Positions 1 through 6,319 of a DNA stretch of 25,028 bases are shown in pieces (the first letter of the stretch is position 1; each line of letters starts with the position of its first letter). The notes below the pieces were generated by a model. That model saw only the letters and a program-made list of their open reading frames with translations. It had not been told where the DNA came from and searched no databases. Origin of the DNA: Lachnospiraceae bacterium. Its GTDB lineage: Bacteria > Bacillota > Clostridia > Lachnospirales > Lachnospiraceae. The position numbers and the translations under genes are program-made. Location of the stretch: the NCBI GenBank assembly GCA_902363555.1, contig CABJAM010000006.1, positions 517,192 to 542,219 of the forward strand, read 5' to 3'.

Positions 1-349
1 GGGGGGCGGGCTGAGGCTTCGGGGCTGTTTCTAGCGGGGGTGAGGGCCCTTAACGCTTCGGCCTGTGGTCCGTGAAAAAAGCTTACGCAGGGCTTTTAGA
101 GAAACTTGGATTAAAAAGACGCGCATTCCAGGTCATAATCCGAGCTTACAAAGCCGGATTATGAGGGCCAAGTTCAGCCAAAGTCATAAAGGGTTTGGAT
201 GAACATTGGCCCGGTGCCTGGAATGCGTGCCTTTTTAATCCTAGTTGAACTTAAGCCCGGAGATGGCTTTTTCCACGGGCCACAGGCCGAAGCGTTAAGG
301 GCCCTCACCCCCGCTAGAAACAGCCCCGAAGTCTCAGCTCGGCCCCCCC
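1..349. repeat. Large imperfect inverted repeat with nested hairpins
   Basis: Positions 1-131 are the near reverse complement of 216-349. Both arms share the blocks CGGGGCTGTTTCTAGCGGGG, GAGGGCCCTTAACGCTTCGG and GCATTCCAGG, with scattered mismatches and a more diverged stretch around 80-105. Two further hairpins sit in the centre: 165-175 pairs with 201-212 (GGGCCAA..TTC with GAA..TTGGCCC), and 134-142 pairs with 155-163 (CATAATCCG with CGGATTATG), the latter extended by GCTT/AAGC around a three-base ACA loop. The left arm reaches the window edge and may continue. Both arms stay open in one matching frame, but no ribosome-binding site supports a gene. From 350 to 447 nothing further is seen. 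It could be a fold-back repeat family, a very strong transcription barrier, or the relic of a mobile element; the sequence alone does not decide. Confidence 0.85.
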
Positions 350-447
350 ATCCAGCCCCGCAAAGTGCCAGCCAGCCCAAGCACATCCCACCCCAGCCGT
401 TCCCCGGACCTGAGTCAAAATACGCGCAATATACGGAACAAAGCCCT

Positions 448-1272
448 CTATAAAATCCGCACCATAATCTTTGTTACGTGTTCACTGTATTCTTTTACCG
501 CCATATGGTCAATCACTTCTTCCTCATAAAAGTATTCGTCCAGCAATAATCCATGGACATCGCCGTAATGCACCAGGCTGGCGTAGGCTGTGTTCAGGCT
601 GCTGTAATCTCCCTTGTGGAGTATCACAAGATAATTTCCTTCGGGGCGTTCGCTCCACGACAGGTTCGGGTCCTGCACTGTGCTATCCTCTGTGAGCACC
701 GGCTTCATATAATAGTAGGCGTAATCCTCCGGGTCCTTGTCGATCATATCCCTGGTTTTGATGCCGCAGTAAGTACTGTGGCAGTAGACATCCAGACTGT
801 CGCCGATGAGCTTTGTAAAGGCATCCACGTATTCAGCCTCATTCATGTTATTAAAGGGGAGTGAGATGAGGATGGGGCTGGCCGGAAGCCGTTGGCAGAA
901 TACAGTATCATTGGCGGTGTCCATAGCTTCTTTTGTTTCAAGGTACTTTTCTTCCAGAAAGCAGCGGGCTCTTCTCAGCCGTCTCAGTGTTTCATCTAAC
1001 TTCTTATTTTCATCCGACAATAGACGAAAAAGGTTTTGGGGCGAGCGCTCCTGAAGATAATTTTTTATATCCTTCAGGGGCATGCCCAGGGCGCGCAGTT
1101 CGGTGATGATTTTGAATACATCCAGTTGATAAATGGAATAGTAGCGGTAGCCGTTTTCGCCCACATATTCCGGGGAGAAGATGCCGATATCATCATAGTG
1201 GAACAATGTATGCTTTGTGACGTGGCAGAGACGGGCAAATTCTCCTGTTGTAAAATATAAATTGTGGTTCAT
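448..1272 (-). CDS. MerR-family multidrug-type transcriptional regulator
   Basis: This is a cytoplasmic DNA-binding activator/repressor of 274 residues. Residues 5-72 form the MerR winged helix-turn-helix (TTGEFARLCHVTKHTLFHYD, then GENGYRYYSIYQLD and ALGMPLKDI). A long helix at about 78-118 is the usual dimerising coiled coil. Residues about 125-274 resemble the GyrI-like/BmrR effector domain, which in relatives binds hydrophobic cations and drugs; the specific ligand cannot be read. Length fits BmrR-type proteins. ATG at 1272 follows a GGAGG six bases upstream. It diverges from the MATE pump at 1551, whose promoter has the MerR-type architecture, so pump activation in response to a toxic compound is the likely role. 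The family assignment is firm; the ligand and the direction of control are inferred. Confidence 0.9.
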   Translation of the reverse strand: MNHNLYFTTGEFARLCHVTKHTLFHYDDIGIFSPEYVGENGYRYYSIYQLDVFKIITELRALGMPLKDIKNYLQERSPQNLFRLLSDENKKLDETLRRLRRARCFLEEKYLETKEAMDTANDTVFCQRLPASPILISLPFNNMNEAEYVDAFTKLIGDSLDVYCHSTYCGIKTRDMIDKDPEDYAYYYMKPVLTEDSTVQDPNLSWSERPEGNYLVILHKGDYSSLNTAYASLVHYGDVHGLLLDEYFYEEEVIDHMAVKEYSEHVTKIMVRIL

Positions 1273-1295
1273 AAGCTATCCTCCATAAAACACCC

Positions 1296-1455
1296 CGCGG
1301 CATGCCGTGTGCGATTGCGAATTGTACTAACATTTCGCGGCAGGCCGTGTGCGGTTGCGAATCGTGCTAACATCTCGCGGCAGGCCGTAGGCGGTTGCAG
1401 ATCGTGCTAACACTTCGTGGCAGGCCGTATGCCGGTTGAAGACCGTGTTCAGGTA
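1296..1455. repeat. Four 40-bp tandem repeats in the divergent MerR/MATE intergenic region
   Basis: Four direct copies of exactly 40 bp start at 1296, 1336, 1376 and 1416. The copies share CGCGGCAGGCCGT, GGTTGCGAATCGTG and CTAACA blocks; the first three are close copies and the fourth is diverged. There is no spacer between units, so this is not a CRISPR. The array lies between the MerR start codon and the MATE promoter and therefore falls in the 5' leader or promoter of the regulator gene. It could be an iterated protein-binding site, or a simple tandem expansion that varies between strains. Confidence 0.88.
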
Positions 1456-1473
1456 TTTTTTTAAAAATAAGAT

Positions 1474-1504
1474 TTGACTATCGGGTTACCCTATACTTTA
1501 TAGT
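1474..1504 (+). promoter_or_regulatory. MerR-type promoter with 19-bp spacer and internal operator dyad
   Basis: The -35 TTGACT (1474-1479) and -10 TATAGT (1499-1504) are separated by 19 bp, the overlong spacer characteristic of MerR-activated promoters. Inside the spacer lies a dyad centred on 1487: TATCGGGT (1479-1486) opposite ACCCTATA (1488-1495), with one mismatch. This is where MerR proteins bind to untwist the promoter. It drives the MATE gene, which begins 47 bp downstream of the -10. Confidence 0.8.
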
Positions 1505-1550
1505 ATCATATGGACGAGGAATTCCAAGCTTTTATAAGGAGGATGATTTA

Positions 1551-2906
1551 ATGAATCAGGGAATTGCAAAACACTTTACATTTCCACAATTGCTTAAATT
1601 TGCATTTCCATCGATTGTTATGATGATTTTTACATCGATGTATTCGATTGTGGATGGATTTTTTGTGTCACGGTTTGTAGGCTCGGACGCTTTGTCGGCG
1701 GTAAATATAGTATATCCGCTGTTGGGGGTGATCCTGGCTGTGGGAATCATGCTGGCTACGGGTGGTTCTGCCGTGGTCGCCATCAAAATGGGCGAGGGCC
1801 GGCAGAAGGAAGCGAATGGAGATTTTTCACTGATCACAGTAACCGGTGTTCTGATTGGCATTGTGCTGTCGGTTGTATCGTTTATCTTTTTAGAGCCGCT
1901 TGTACGGCTTCTGGGAGCGGATGAACGGCTGCTGGCATACTGTATGGATTATTTGCGTATATTGCTCATATTTGCGCCGGCTTCGGTACTGCAGTTTTTA
2001 TTCCAGAGCTTTTTTGTGGCGGCTGGACGGCCGAATCTGGGCCTGGGCCTGTCGATTGGCGCCGGTGTGTTTAATATGATATTTGATTATGTGTTTATCG
2101 TTATTTTTAATATGGGTATTGCAGGGGCGGCTCTGGCCACGGCCGGCGGTTACTGTATACCGGCGCTGGGCGGCATTTTGTTTTTCTTCTGGAACCGGAA
2201 AGGGCTGTGCTTTGGTGCTTTGTCAAGGCGATTATCGGTTCTTGGCAGAAGTATGCTTAATGGCTCATCGGAGATGGTGAGCAATCTGGCTTCGTCAGTG
2301 ACGACGTTTCTTTTTAATATTTATATGATGAAATTTGCCGGGCCGGACGGTGTGGCGGCCATCACGGCCGTGCTGTACAGCCAGTTTCTTATGAGCGCGC
2401 TGTTTATCGGCTTTTCCATGGGCGTTGCCCCGGTGATCTCCTATAATTATGGGGCGGGAAATATAAGCTTCTTAAAGAAGATATTAGGGCGTTGTATCGG
2501 CTTTATACTTGCCACCTCCGGCGTGCTGCTGATCGTTTTTCTGGCGGGGGCCAATGGTATTTCCTCCATGTTCTTTAAACAGGGCAGTGAGGTATGGGCG
2601 CTGGCGGCCCATGGCCTGAGGCTGTTTTGCCTGTCCATTTTGTTTGCCGGTTTAAATATCTTTGCCTCTGCGCTGTTTACGGCGCTGGGTGATGGCAAGG
2701 TTTCGGCGGGCATTTCATTTTCCAGAACACTTCTGTTTACAGCGCTGGGAATCGTGGGCATGGCATCGGTACTGGGCATTGACGGGATTTGGCTGGCAGT
2801 GCCGCTGGCGGAATTTCTGACCATATTTGTAGTGGCGTTTTGCAGCAGAAAGCTGAAGCGGGTCTATCTGACGAAGCGTACGGAGATTTCCGAAGGAAAT
2901 CGATGA
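1551..2906 (+). CDS. MATE-family multidrug efflux transporter
   Basis: This integral membrane antiporter of 451 residues exports cationic drugs or metabolites using an ion gradient (family knowledge). The sequence is hydrophobic throughout, with about twelve predicted membrane spans in two halves. The typical first-helix signature is clear (FPSIVMMIFTSMYSIVDGFF, then VSRFVGSDALSAVNIVYP). The second half repeats the pattern around residues 230-300 (SEMVSNLASSVTTFLFNIYM and FSMGVAPVISYNYGAG). Length is standard for the NorM/DinF-like branch. ATG at 1551 follows AAGGAGG eight bases upstream. Transcription probably starts at the 19-bp-spacer promoter at 1474-1504 under the divergent MerR protein. 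The substrate cannot be told. The last codons overlap a short duplicated segment that continues downstream. Confidence 0.95.
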   Translation: MNQGIAKHFTFPQLLKFAFPSIVMMIFTSMYSIVDGFFVSRFVGSDALSAVNIVYPLLGVILAVGIMLATGGSAVVAIKMGEGRQKEANGDFSLITVTGVLIGIVLSVVSFIFLEPLVRLLGADERLLAYCMDYLRILLIFAPASVLQFLFQSFFVAAGRPNLGLGLSIGAGVFNMIFDYVFIVIFNMGIAGAALATAGGYCIPALGGILFFFWNRKGLCFGALSRRLSVLGRSMLNGSSEMVSNLASSVTTFLFNIYMMKFAGPDGVAAITAVLYSQFLMSALFIGFSMGVAPVISYNYGAGNISFLKKILGRCIGFILATSGVLLIVFLAGANGISSMFFKQGSEVWALAAHGLRLFCLSILFAGLNIFASALFTALGDGKVSAGISFSRTLLFTALGIVGMASVLGIDGIWLAVPLAEFLTIFVVAFCSRKLKRVYLTKRTEISEGNR

Positions 2907-2986
2907 CCTGCCTGCGCAGCAGCGTAGTTTTGCGTGAAATTTGTCGAAAATTTCCGGAGGAAAGCGTTGATCAGCTCGTGCAGCAG
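2886..2986 (+). repeat. Degenerate direct duplication across the MATE stop codon
   Basis: The segment 2886-2922, which contains the last MATE codons and stop, recurs at 2950-2986, 64 bp further on. Both begin ATTTCCG(A/G)AGGAAA and end with TG(C)GCAGCAG; the middles are related but diverged. Each copy carries a small palindrome, TTTCC..GGAAA. The second copy is non-coding. It looks like an old tandem duplication of the gene end. Confidence 0.55.
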
Positions 2987-3022
2987 AGCAGTTCCACAAA
3001 ATTCTATTAAAATACAAAAATT

Positions 3023-3058
3023 GCCCATATCTGCCAGCAAATAGCTGCGGATATGGGC
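3023..3058 (-). terminator. Hairpin terminator, leftward
   Basis: GCCCATATC (3023-3031) pairs with GATATGGGC (3050-3058) around an inner CTGCC/GCTGC region. Read on the minus strand, the stem is followed by AATTTTTGTATTTT, so it would stop leftward transcripts that escape the first terminator at 3089-3111. Confidence 0.6.
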
Positions 3059-3088
3059 GCAAAAAAATCAATAAAAAAGGCATTAAAA

Positions 3089-3111
3089 AAGGTTCGGAAA
3101 TTCCGAACCTT
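3089..3111. terminator. Bidirectional intrinsic terminator
   Basis: AAGGTTCGGAA (3089-3099) is followed almost at once by TTCCGAACCTT (3101-3111), giving an 11-bp perfect stem with a minimal loop. On the plus strand AGTTTTTA follows; on the minus strand TTTTTTAATGCCTTTTTT follows. It sits 30 bp past the stop of the small lipoprotein gene and about 180 bp past the MATE gene, so it can end both convergent transcripts. Confidence 0.85.
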
Positions 3112-3141
3112 AGTTTTTATCGCTTTACGATAATGTCTGAA

Positions 3142-3423
3142 TTATTCAGCATTTGTTTCTGCCGGAGCATCTGTCTCAGGTGCTGCTGTTTCAGGTGCAT
3201 CTGTTGCTGCAGGTGCGTCTGTTGCTGCCGGAGCATCTGTTTCAGGAGCATCAGTAGCTGCCGGAGCATCTGTTTCAGGTGCCTGAGTAGCCGGAGCCTG
3301 AGTTGTTGGAGCCTCGGTAGTTGTTTCAGGTTTTGTTTCTTTCGTATCGCTTCCACATGCTGTCATAGCACCCATAGCTAATACTAAGATACACATTGCT
3401 GCAAATAATTTAAATTTTTTCAT
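3142..3423 (-). CDS. Small lipoprotein with Thr-Asp-Ala-Pro repeats
   Basis: The predicted product is a 93-residue secreted lipoprotein. It starts MKKFKLFAAMCILVLAMGAM and then TAC, a lipobox whose cysteine (about residue 23) would be lipidated and anchored to the outer face of the membrane. The rest is almost entirely low complexity: ETTTEAPTTQAP, then repeated TDAPAATDAPE-like units to the C-terminus, with no hydrophobic core. It is probably an extended, acidic, possibly O-glycosylated surface spacer; no enzymatic role is evident. A GTG nine bases upstream is in frame but overlaps the ribosome-binding site AAGGAG, so the ATG at 3423 is preferred. It is followed by two leftward terminators, so it is probably monocistronic. 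Function unknown. Confidence 0.8.
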   Translation of the reverse strand: MKKFKLFAAMCILVLAMGAMTACGSDTKETKPETTTEAPTTQAPATQAPETDAPAATDAPETDAPAATDAPAATDAPETAAPETDAPAETNAE

Positions 3424-3446
3424 TCTTATCACTCCTTAGATAATTT

Positions 3447-3494
3447 TGCAAGTTAGTAACTTTGTTCTCTGCAAGTTGTTAACTCATTTGCAAG
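3447..3494. promoter_or_regulatory. Direct repeats upstream of the small lipoprotein gene
   Basis: TGCAAGTTAGTAACT (3447-3461) recurs as TGCAAGTTGTTAACT (3470-3484), 23 bp apart, and the core TGCAAG appears again at 3489-3494. They lie 24-70 bp upstream of the lipoprotein start, in its leader or promoter zone. A TATGAT -10-like hexamer lies just upstream on the minus strand near 3500, but no convincing -35 was found. A regulator-binding role is inferred only from position and repetition. Confidence 0.4.
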
Positions 3495-3630
3495 ACCTAT
3501 CATATAAAACAAATGTGTCTATTTTGTGTCTAAAAAATAATAAATTTCTTTATAAAACTTACAGGATTCTTACAAATGGATAAATTGTATTGATAAATAA
3601 ACAAAAATACAAGGAGTAATTATTACTGTT

Positions 3631-3741
3631 ATGGCGGAAAAAGCTGATATTTTCAGTTTGCAATTTACAATGTTAAAGTGTTGGAAAATGTTTGTAAAAC
3701 GGATTTTGAATATTTTCAAAAAACATCCTGCAAATCTGTGA
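3631..3741 (+). CDS. Possible small amphipathic cationic peptide (36 aa)
   Basis: A short open frame runs from ATG 3631 to TGA 3741 in an AT-rich gap. The peptide begins MAEKADIFSLQ and continues FTMLKCWKMFVKRILNIF, then ends KKHPANL. The middle alternates bulky hydrophobic and Lys/Arg residues, as in membrane-active helices such as leaderless bacteriocins or type I toxins. An AAGGAG lies at 3611-3616, but 14 bases from the ATG is longer than usual. A T-run (3742-3748) follows the stop without a clear hairpin. In AT-rich DNA a 36-codon frame can arise by chance, so this is tentative and no function is claimed. Confidence 0.25.
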   Translation: MAEKADIFSLQFTMLKCWKMFVKRILNIFKKHPANL

Positions 3742-3769
3742 TTTTTTTGTGAACAGGCTCCTGGGGCTT

Positions 3770-3803
3770 AAAAAGTAACCGTTTCAAGGGAACGGGCGGT
3801 TAC
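3770..3803 (-). terminator. Intrinsic terminator of the MocR-type gene, overlapping its stop codon
   Basis: On the minus strand GTAACCG (3803-3797), a 15-base loop, then CGGTTAC (3781-3775), is followed by TTTTTAA. The stem includes the TAA stop (3802-3800). A shorter alternative stem uses CCGTT/AACGG inside the loop. Confidence 0.65.
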
Positions 3804-5209
3804 GGAAAAAAGCAGCGTATAAAGCGCTCCATGCCGGATTCCAGTTGGTGCATGGTGAGGGCGGCGTATCCTAGAATGATTGTGGCATTGCAGTCTGTTG
3901 GAGGGATTTCCGAAATCATGTATTCGGATAGGCCAAAGACGTGGATACTGTGGGCTTTGGCCTGGTTAAGCAGCATTTCTTCGGTGCGCCCGTCCAGAAA
4001 ACGGATGAGCAGATGCAGTCCGCTGTTCTCACCGGATATCTCAATGCGTCTGGCGTAGGGCTCCAATGCCTTTAATATATAATCCCGTTTGGTTTTATAA
4101 ATATTGCGCATCCGGTTCAAATGGCGTTCAAAGTACCCCCGGTTGATAAATTCGGTCAACTGCCGCTGCTCCGTCCTGGGAACGGTGCTGGAGTAAAAGG
4201 CGTAGTGCTTCCTGTAGATGTCCAATAAAGGCTCGGGGAGCACCAGATAACCGATACGTATGGACGGGGCGATGGCCTTGGAGAATGTGCCCAGATAGAT
4301 TACCTTCTGATGCGTATCAATTCCCTGGAGACTGGGAATCGGCTTGCCCTTATAACGAAATTCACTGTCGTAATCATCCTCGATAATATACCGGTCCGGC
4401 CGCTCGCAGGCCCAGGCCAGTATTTCCTGGCGGCGCCCTCTGGGCATAATGATACCCAGAGGAAAGTGGTGGGAGGGCGTGATGTAGGCCACATTGGCCG
4501 CACCGGCTTTAAGCTGGCGGATATCCATCCCGTAGCGGTCAAGGCCGATAGGCTCGATCTGGAAGTTCAGATGGGATAAGATACGCCATGCCTGCATATA
4601 GGATGGATTTTCCATGGCAAATACAGTGTCTGTTCCAAGAATCTGAGCCAGCAGTAAGAGAAGATAATCTACGCCGGCGCCGACGATGATCTGATCCGGC
4701 GTACACAAAACCCCTCTGGATTGATGCAGATAGGCGGCAATGGCCTGCCGGAAATCGGCGTCGCCCTGACGGTGGCCGGATTCAAAAAGGGCCGTGTTAC
4801 GCTCGTCGTAGAGTATATCCCGCATGGTTTTACGCCATGTATTAAATGGGAAGTTTTCCAGGTCCACGCCGTAGGGGGAAAATTCCACATCGTAGACGGT
4901 CCGGGGCTTTGGCGTGCCTGTGATACCCGGCGCAGCATGGGCGATGGGTAGGATATTGGTGGAAATATCGCAGACGAAATAGCCTCTTTTAGGCGAGGAT
5001 TCGATGTAGCCTTCGTCCATAAGCTGGCCGTAGGCCATATCCACAGTATTGCGGCTGACCTGTAGATGGGCGGACAACGCCCGCGTGGAAGGTAATCGGT
5101 CGCTGCAGACCAGACGGCCGCATTCGATTTCATCCCGTATATATTTGTAGATCTGCGTGTAGACCGGCGTTTTTTTGGAAGGGTCGATATTGGGAGTAAT
5201 GATTGCCAC
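3800..5209 (-). CDS. MocR/GabR-type PLP-binding transcriptional regulator
   Basis: This 469-residue cytoplasmic regulator has a GntR-type winged helix at residues 15-80 (PVYTQIYKYIRDEI and LPSTRALSAHLQVSRNTVDM) fused to a class I aminotransferase fold at about 110-465. PLP-site features are present: NPSY (201-204), the DDYDSEFRY segment (278-286), and the Schiff-base lysine K311 in YLGTFSKAIAPSIRIGY. In the family this domain senses PLP or an amino-donor adduct and controls vitamin B6, GABA, taurine or amino-acid genes; it is normally not an active transaminase. The start is GTG 5209 with AAGGAGG eight bases upstream. The neighbour is a divergent VTC-fold gene, not a B6 gene, so the target is open. 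The family call is firm; the effector is unknown. Confidence 0.92.
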   Translation of the reverse strand: MAIITPNIDPSKKTPVYTQIYKYIRDEIECGRLVCSDRLPSTRALSAHLQVSRNTVDMAYGQLMDEGYIESSPKRGYFVCDISTNILPIAHAAPGITGTPKPRTVYDVEFSPYGVDLENFPFNTWRKTMRDILYDERNTALFESGHRQGDADFRQAIAAYLHQSRGVLCTPDQIIVGAGVDYLLLLLAQILGTDTVFAMENPSYMQAWRILSHLNFQIEPIGLDRYGMDIRQLKAGAANVAYITPSHHFPLGIIMPRGRRQEILAWACERPDRYIIEDDYDSEFRYKGKPIPSLQGIDTHQKVIYLGTFSKAIAPSIRIGYLVLPEPLLDIYRKHYAFYSSTVPRTEQRQLTEFINRGYFERHLNRMRNIYKTKRDYILKALEPYARRIEISGENSGLHLLIRFLDGRTEEMLLNQAKAHSIHVFGLSEYMISEIPPTDCNATIILGYAALTMHQLESGMERFIRCFFP

Positions 5210-5244
5210 GAAAAATGCCTCCTTATGTCATTTAGCATAATTTT

Positions 5245-5273
5245 ATGGTAACACAATTGGTTAAACTTTACAA
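5245..5273 (-). promoter_or_regulatory. Candidate promoter of the MocR-type gene
   Basis: On the minus strand TTGTAA (5273-5268) and TACCAT (5250-5245) are spaced by 17 bp, ending 35 bp before the GTG start. Two related direct half-sites on the plus strand, ATGGTAACAC and TTGGTTAAAC, overlap it; direct repeats at autoregulated promoters are common for MocR proteins. The promoter hexamers are only moderate matches. Confidence 0.4.
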
Positions 5274-5385
5274 ATATGAATTAATTATAAATTTTTGTCG
5301 GAAGAATTAAGAATATTTTCAGCCAAATTACATCATAAGTTCATAGTTGGCGCATATAATAATAAACATAGGAGGTATGTGCAGA

Positions 5386-6048
5386 ATGAACTATGAAATT
5401 TATAGTGAAGAAAGTAATGTCATCGGCATTTGTGATTATGCGGTGATCCGCAACAAGATTGAAAAAAATCAGGACAATAAGGTGAGCCGTCAGGGGCGTC
5501 AGCGTAAAATATATTTTAACCGGGATATCAACTATCTCGTGGATGTATCCGGACAGGAGGACGTGAATACCGACCGGTATTCCATTAATATATATAATGG
5601 GGACACCAGACATATGACCCTGGATAAGCAGAGCAACCGTGAAGGAACGATTTACCGTCAATATACATATATAACGACGCAGCAATGCGAACGGATTTTA
5701 CAAGGAGATATCGGCTGGATGGCAGAAAGTGACGATGTGCTCCTGCGTGAACTTTATCTTCAGATGACGATCAATCAGCGGGTGCCCGGTGTTATTGTGG
5801 ATTATACCCGGGAGATGTACCGCATGGGCTTTAGCGGGGATTATCTCATCTTCGATACACAGATCCGTTCGACTTATGATATCGAGCCGGGGCAGCTATC
5901 ACCCGAGCGGCTTGTACAGGATGTGTTTAAGATGACAGAGCGTCTGGAGCCGGGCAAGGTCGTGATGACGTACCGCCAGGGGCTTGGGATGCCGAAAGTG
6001 CTGGCGAATATCGTGGGCTGGGGGCAGAACCGCAGACAGATAAGTTAA
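5386..6048 (+). CDS. VTC-domain (polyphosphate polymerase-like) protein with eroded active site
   Basis: The 220-residue soluble protein resembles bacterial VTC-domain proteins, triphosphate-tunnel folds that make polyphosphate from ATP. Landmarks in order are a strand near YFNRDINYLV (43-52), RYSINIYNG (64-72), HMTLDKQSN (76-84), the ITTQQCERILQGDI helix (96-109), IVDYTREMY (137-145) and IRSTYDI (160-166). Tunnel arginines R142 and R161 remain. Canonical members have basic RxRxY where this has YSINIY (S66, N68), an LEKK-type strand where this has LDKQ, and a C-terminal acidic/lysine strand (ExKY) where this has VMTYRQGLG (193-201). It may therefore be a non-catalytic or altered paralogue. 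The start at ATG 5386 has GGAGG ten bases upstream; an earlier in-frame ATG at 5377 is too close to the GGAGG. No DUF4956 or CotH partner is adjacent. The comparison is from memory of the family. Confidence 0.6.
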   Translation: MNYEIYSEESNVIGICDYAVIRNKIEKNQDNKVSRQGRQRKIYFNRDINYLVDVSGQEDVNTDRYSINIYNGDTRHMTLDKQSNREGTIYRQYTYITTQQCERILQGDIGWMAESDDVLLRELYLQMTINQRVPGVIVDYTREMYRMGFSGDYLIFDTQIRSTYDIEPGQLSPERLVQDVFKMTERLEPGKVVMTYRQGLGMPKVLANIVGWGQNRRQIS

Positions 6049-6128
6049 GCATGGCGGCTCAACGCTTGTGTAAAAAATAAACAAAAATCAAGTATAAATT
6101 TTTATAATAATATTTTAATGAAATATAT

Positions 6129-6225
6129 AAAAAGAGTTGACTTTGGCACTGGTTATAGGTAACATGAATATATCAGTGTGAAGTGATTGTGGGTACCCAC
6201 ACACTTCCAAAGCGGCTCTTTTTTT
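6129..6225 (+). ncRNA. Candidate structured RNA: three-way junction ending in a T-run
   Basis: The outer helix pairs AAAAAGAG (6129-6136) with CTCTTTTTTT (6216-6225) and CTTTGG (6141-6146) with CCAAAG (6207-6212). Directly stacked inside are two arms: CACTG/CAGTG (6147-6151 with 6174-6178) and GAAGTG/CACTTC (6180-6185 with 6202-6207), the second capped by the palindrome GTGGGTACCCAC (6189-6200). The two arms are contiguous apart from one unpaired base. The element lies between the VTC gene and the glycosidase start at 6320. It may be a large terminator, a cis-regulatory leader or a small RNA. The same stretch also contains a promoter match, TTGACT (6137-6142), 17 bp, TAACAT (6160-6165); if that is used, transcription would begin inside the structure. 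It does not match a riboswitch class known to me. The rest of 6049-6319 holds no gene. Confidence 0.45.
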
Positions 6226-6319
6226 ATGGGTGTATATAAATCGATATTAAAAATATTTATACCTACAGCCTGAAATGTTTTGCCGCAGATAAAATAAAAG
6301 TATGAATGGAGAGTGCAAG

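Noticed and set aside
174..453. Open frames on both strands inside the large inverted repeat
   Set aside because: They are products of the mirrored arms. No ribosome-binding site precedes them and the composition is Pro/Ser/Gly-rich; structure explains the region better than coding.
1296..1455. CRISPR-like repeat array
   Set aside because: The units are contiguous with no spacers, and there are no cas genes.
6129..6225. Assignment to a known riboswitch (purine, TPP, ZTP, fluoride, guanidine, cobalamin)
   Set aside because: A three-way junction is present, but none of the conserved core sequences of these classes were found.
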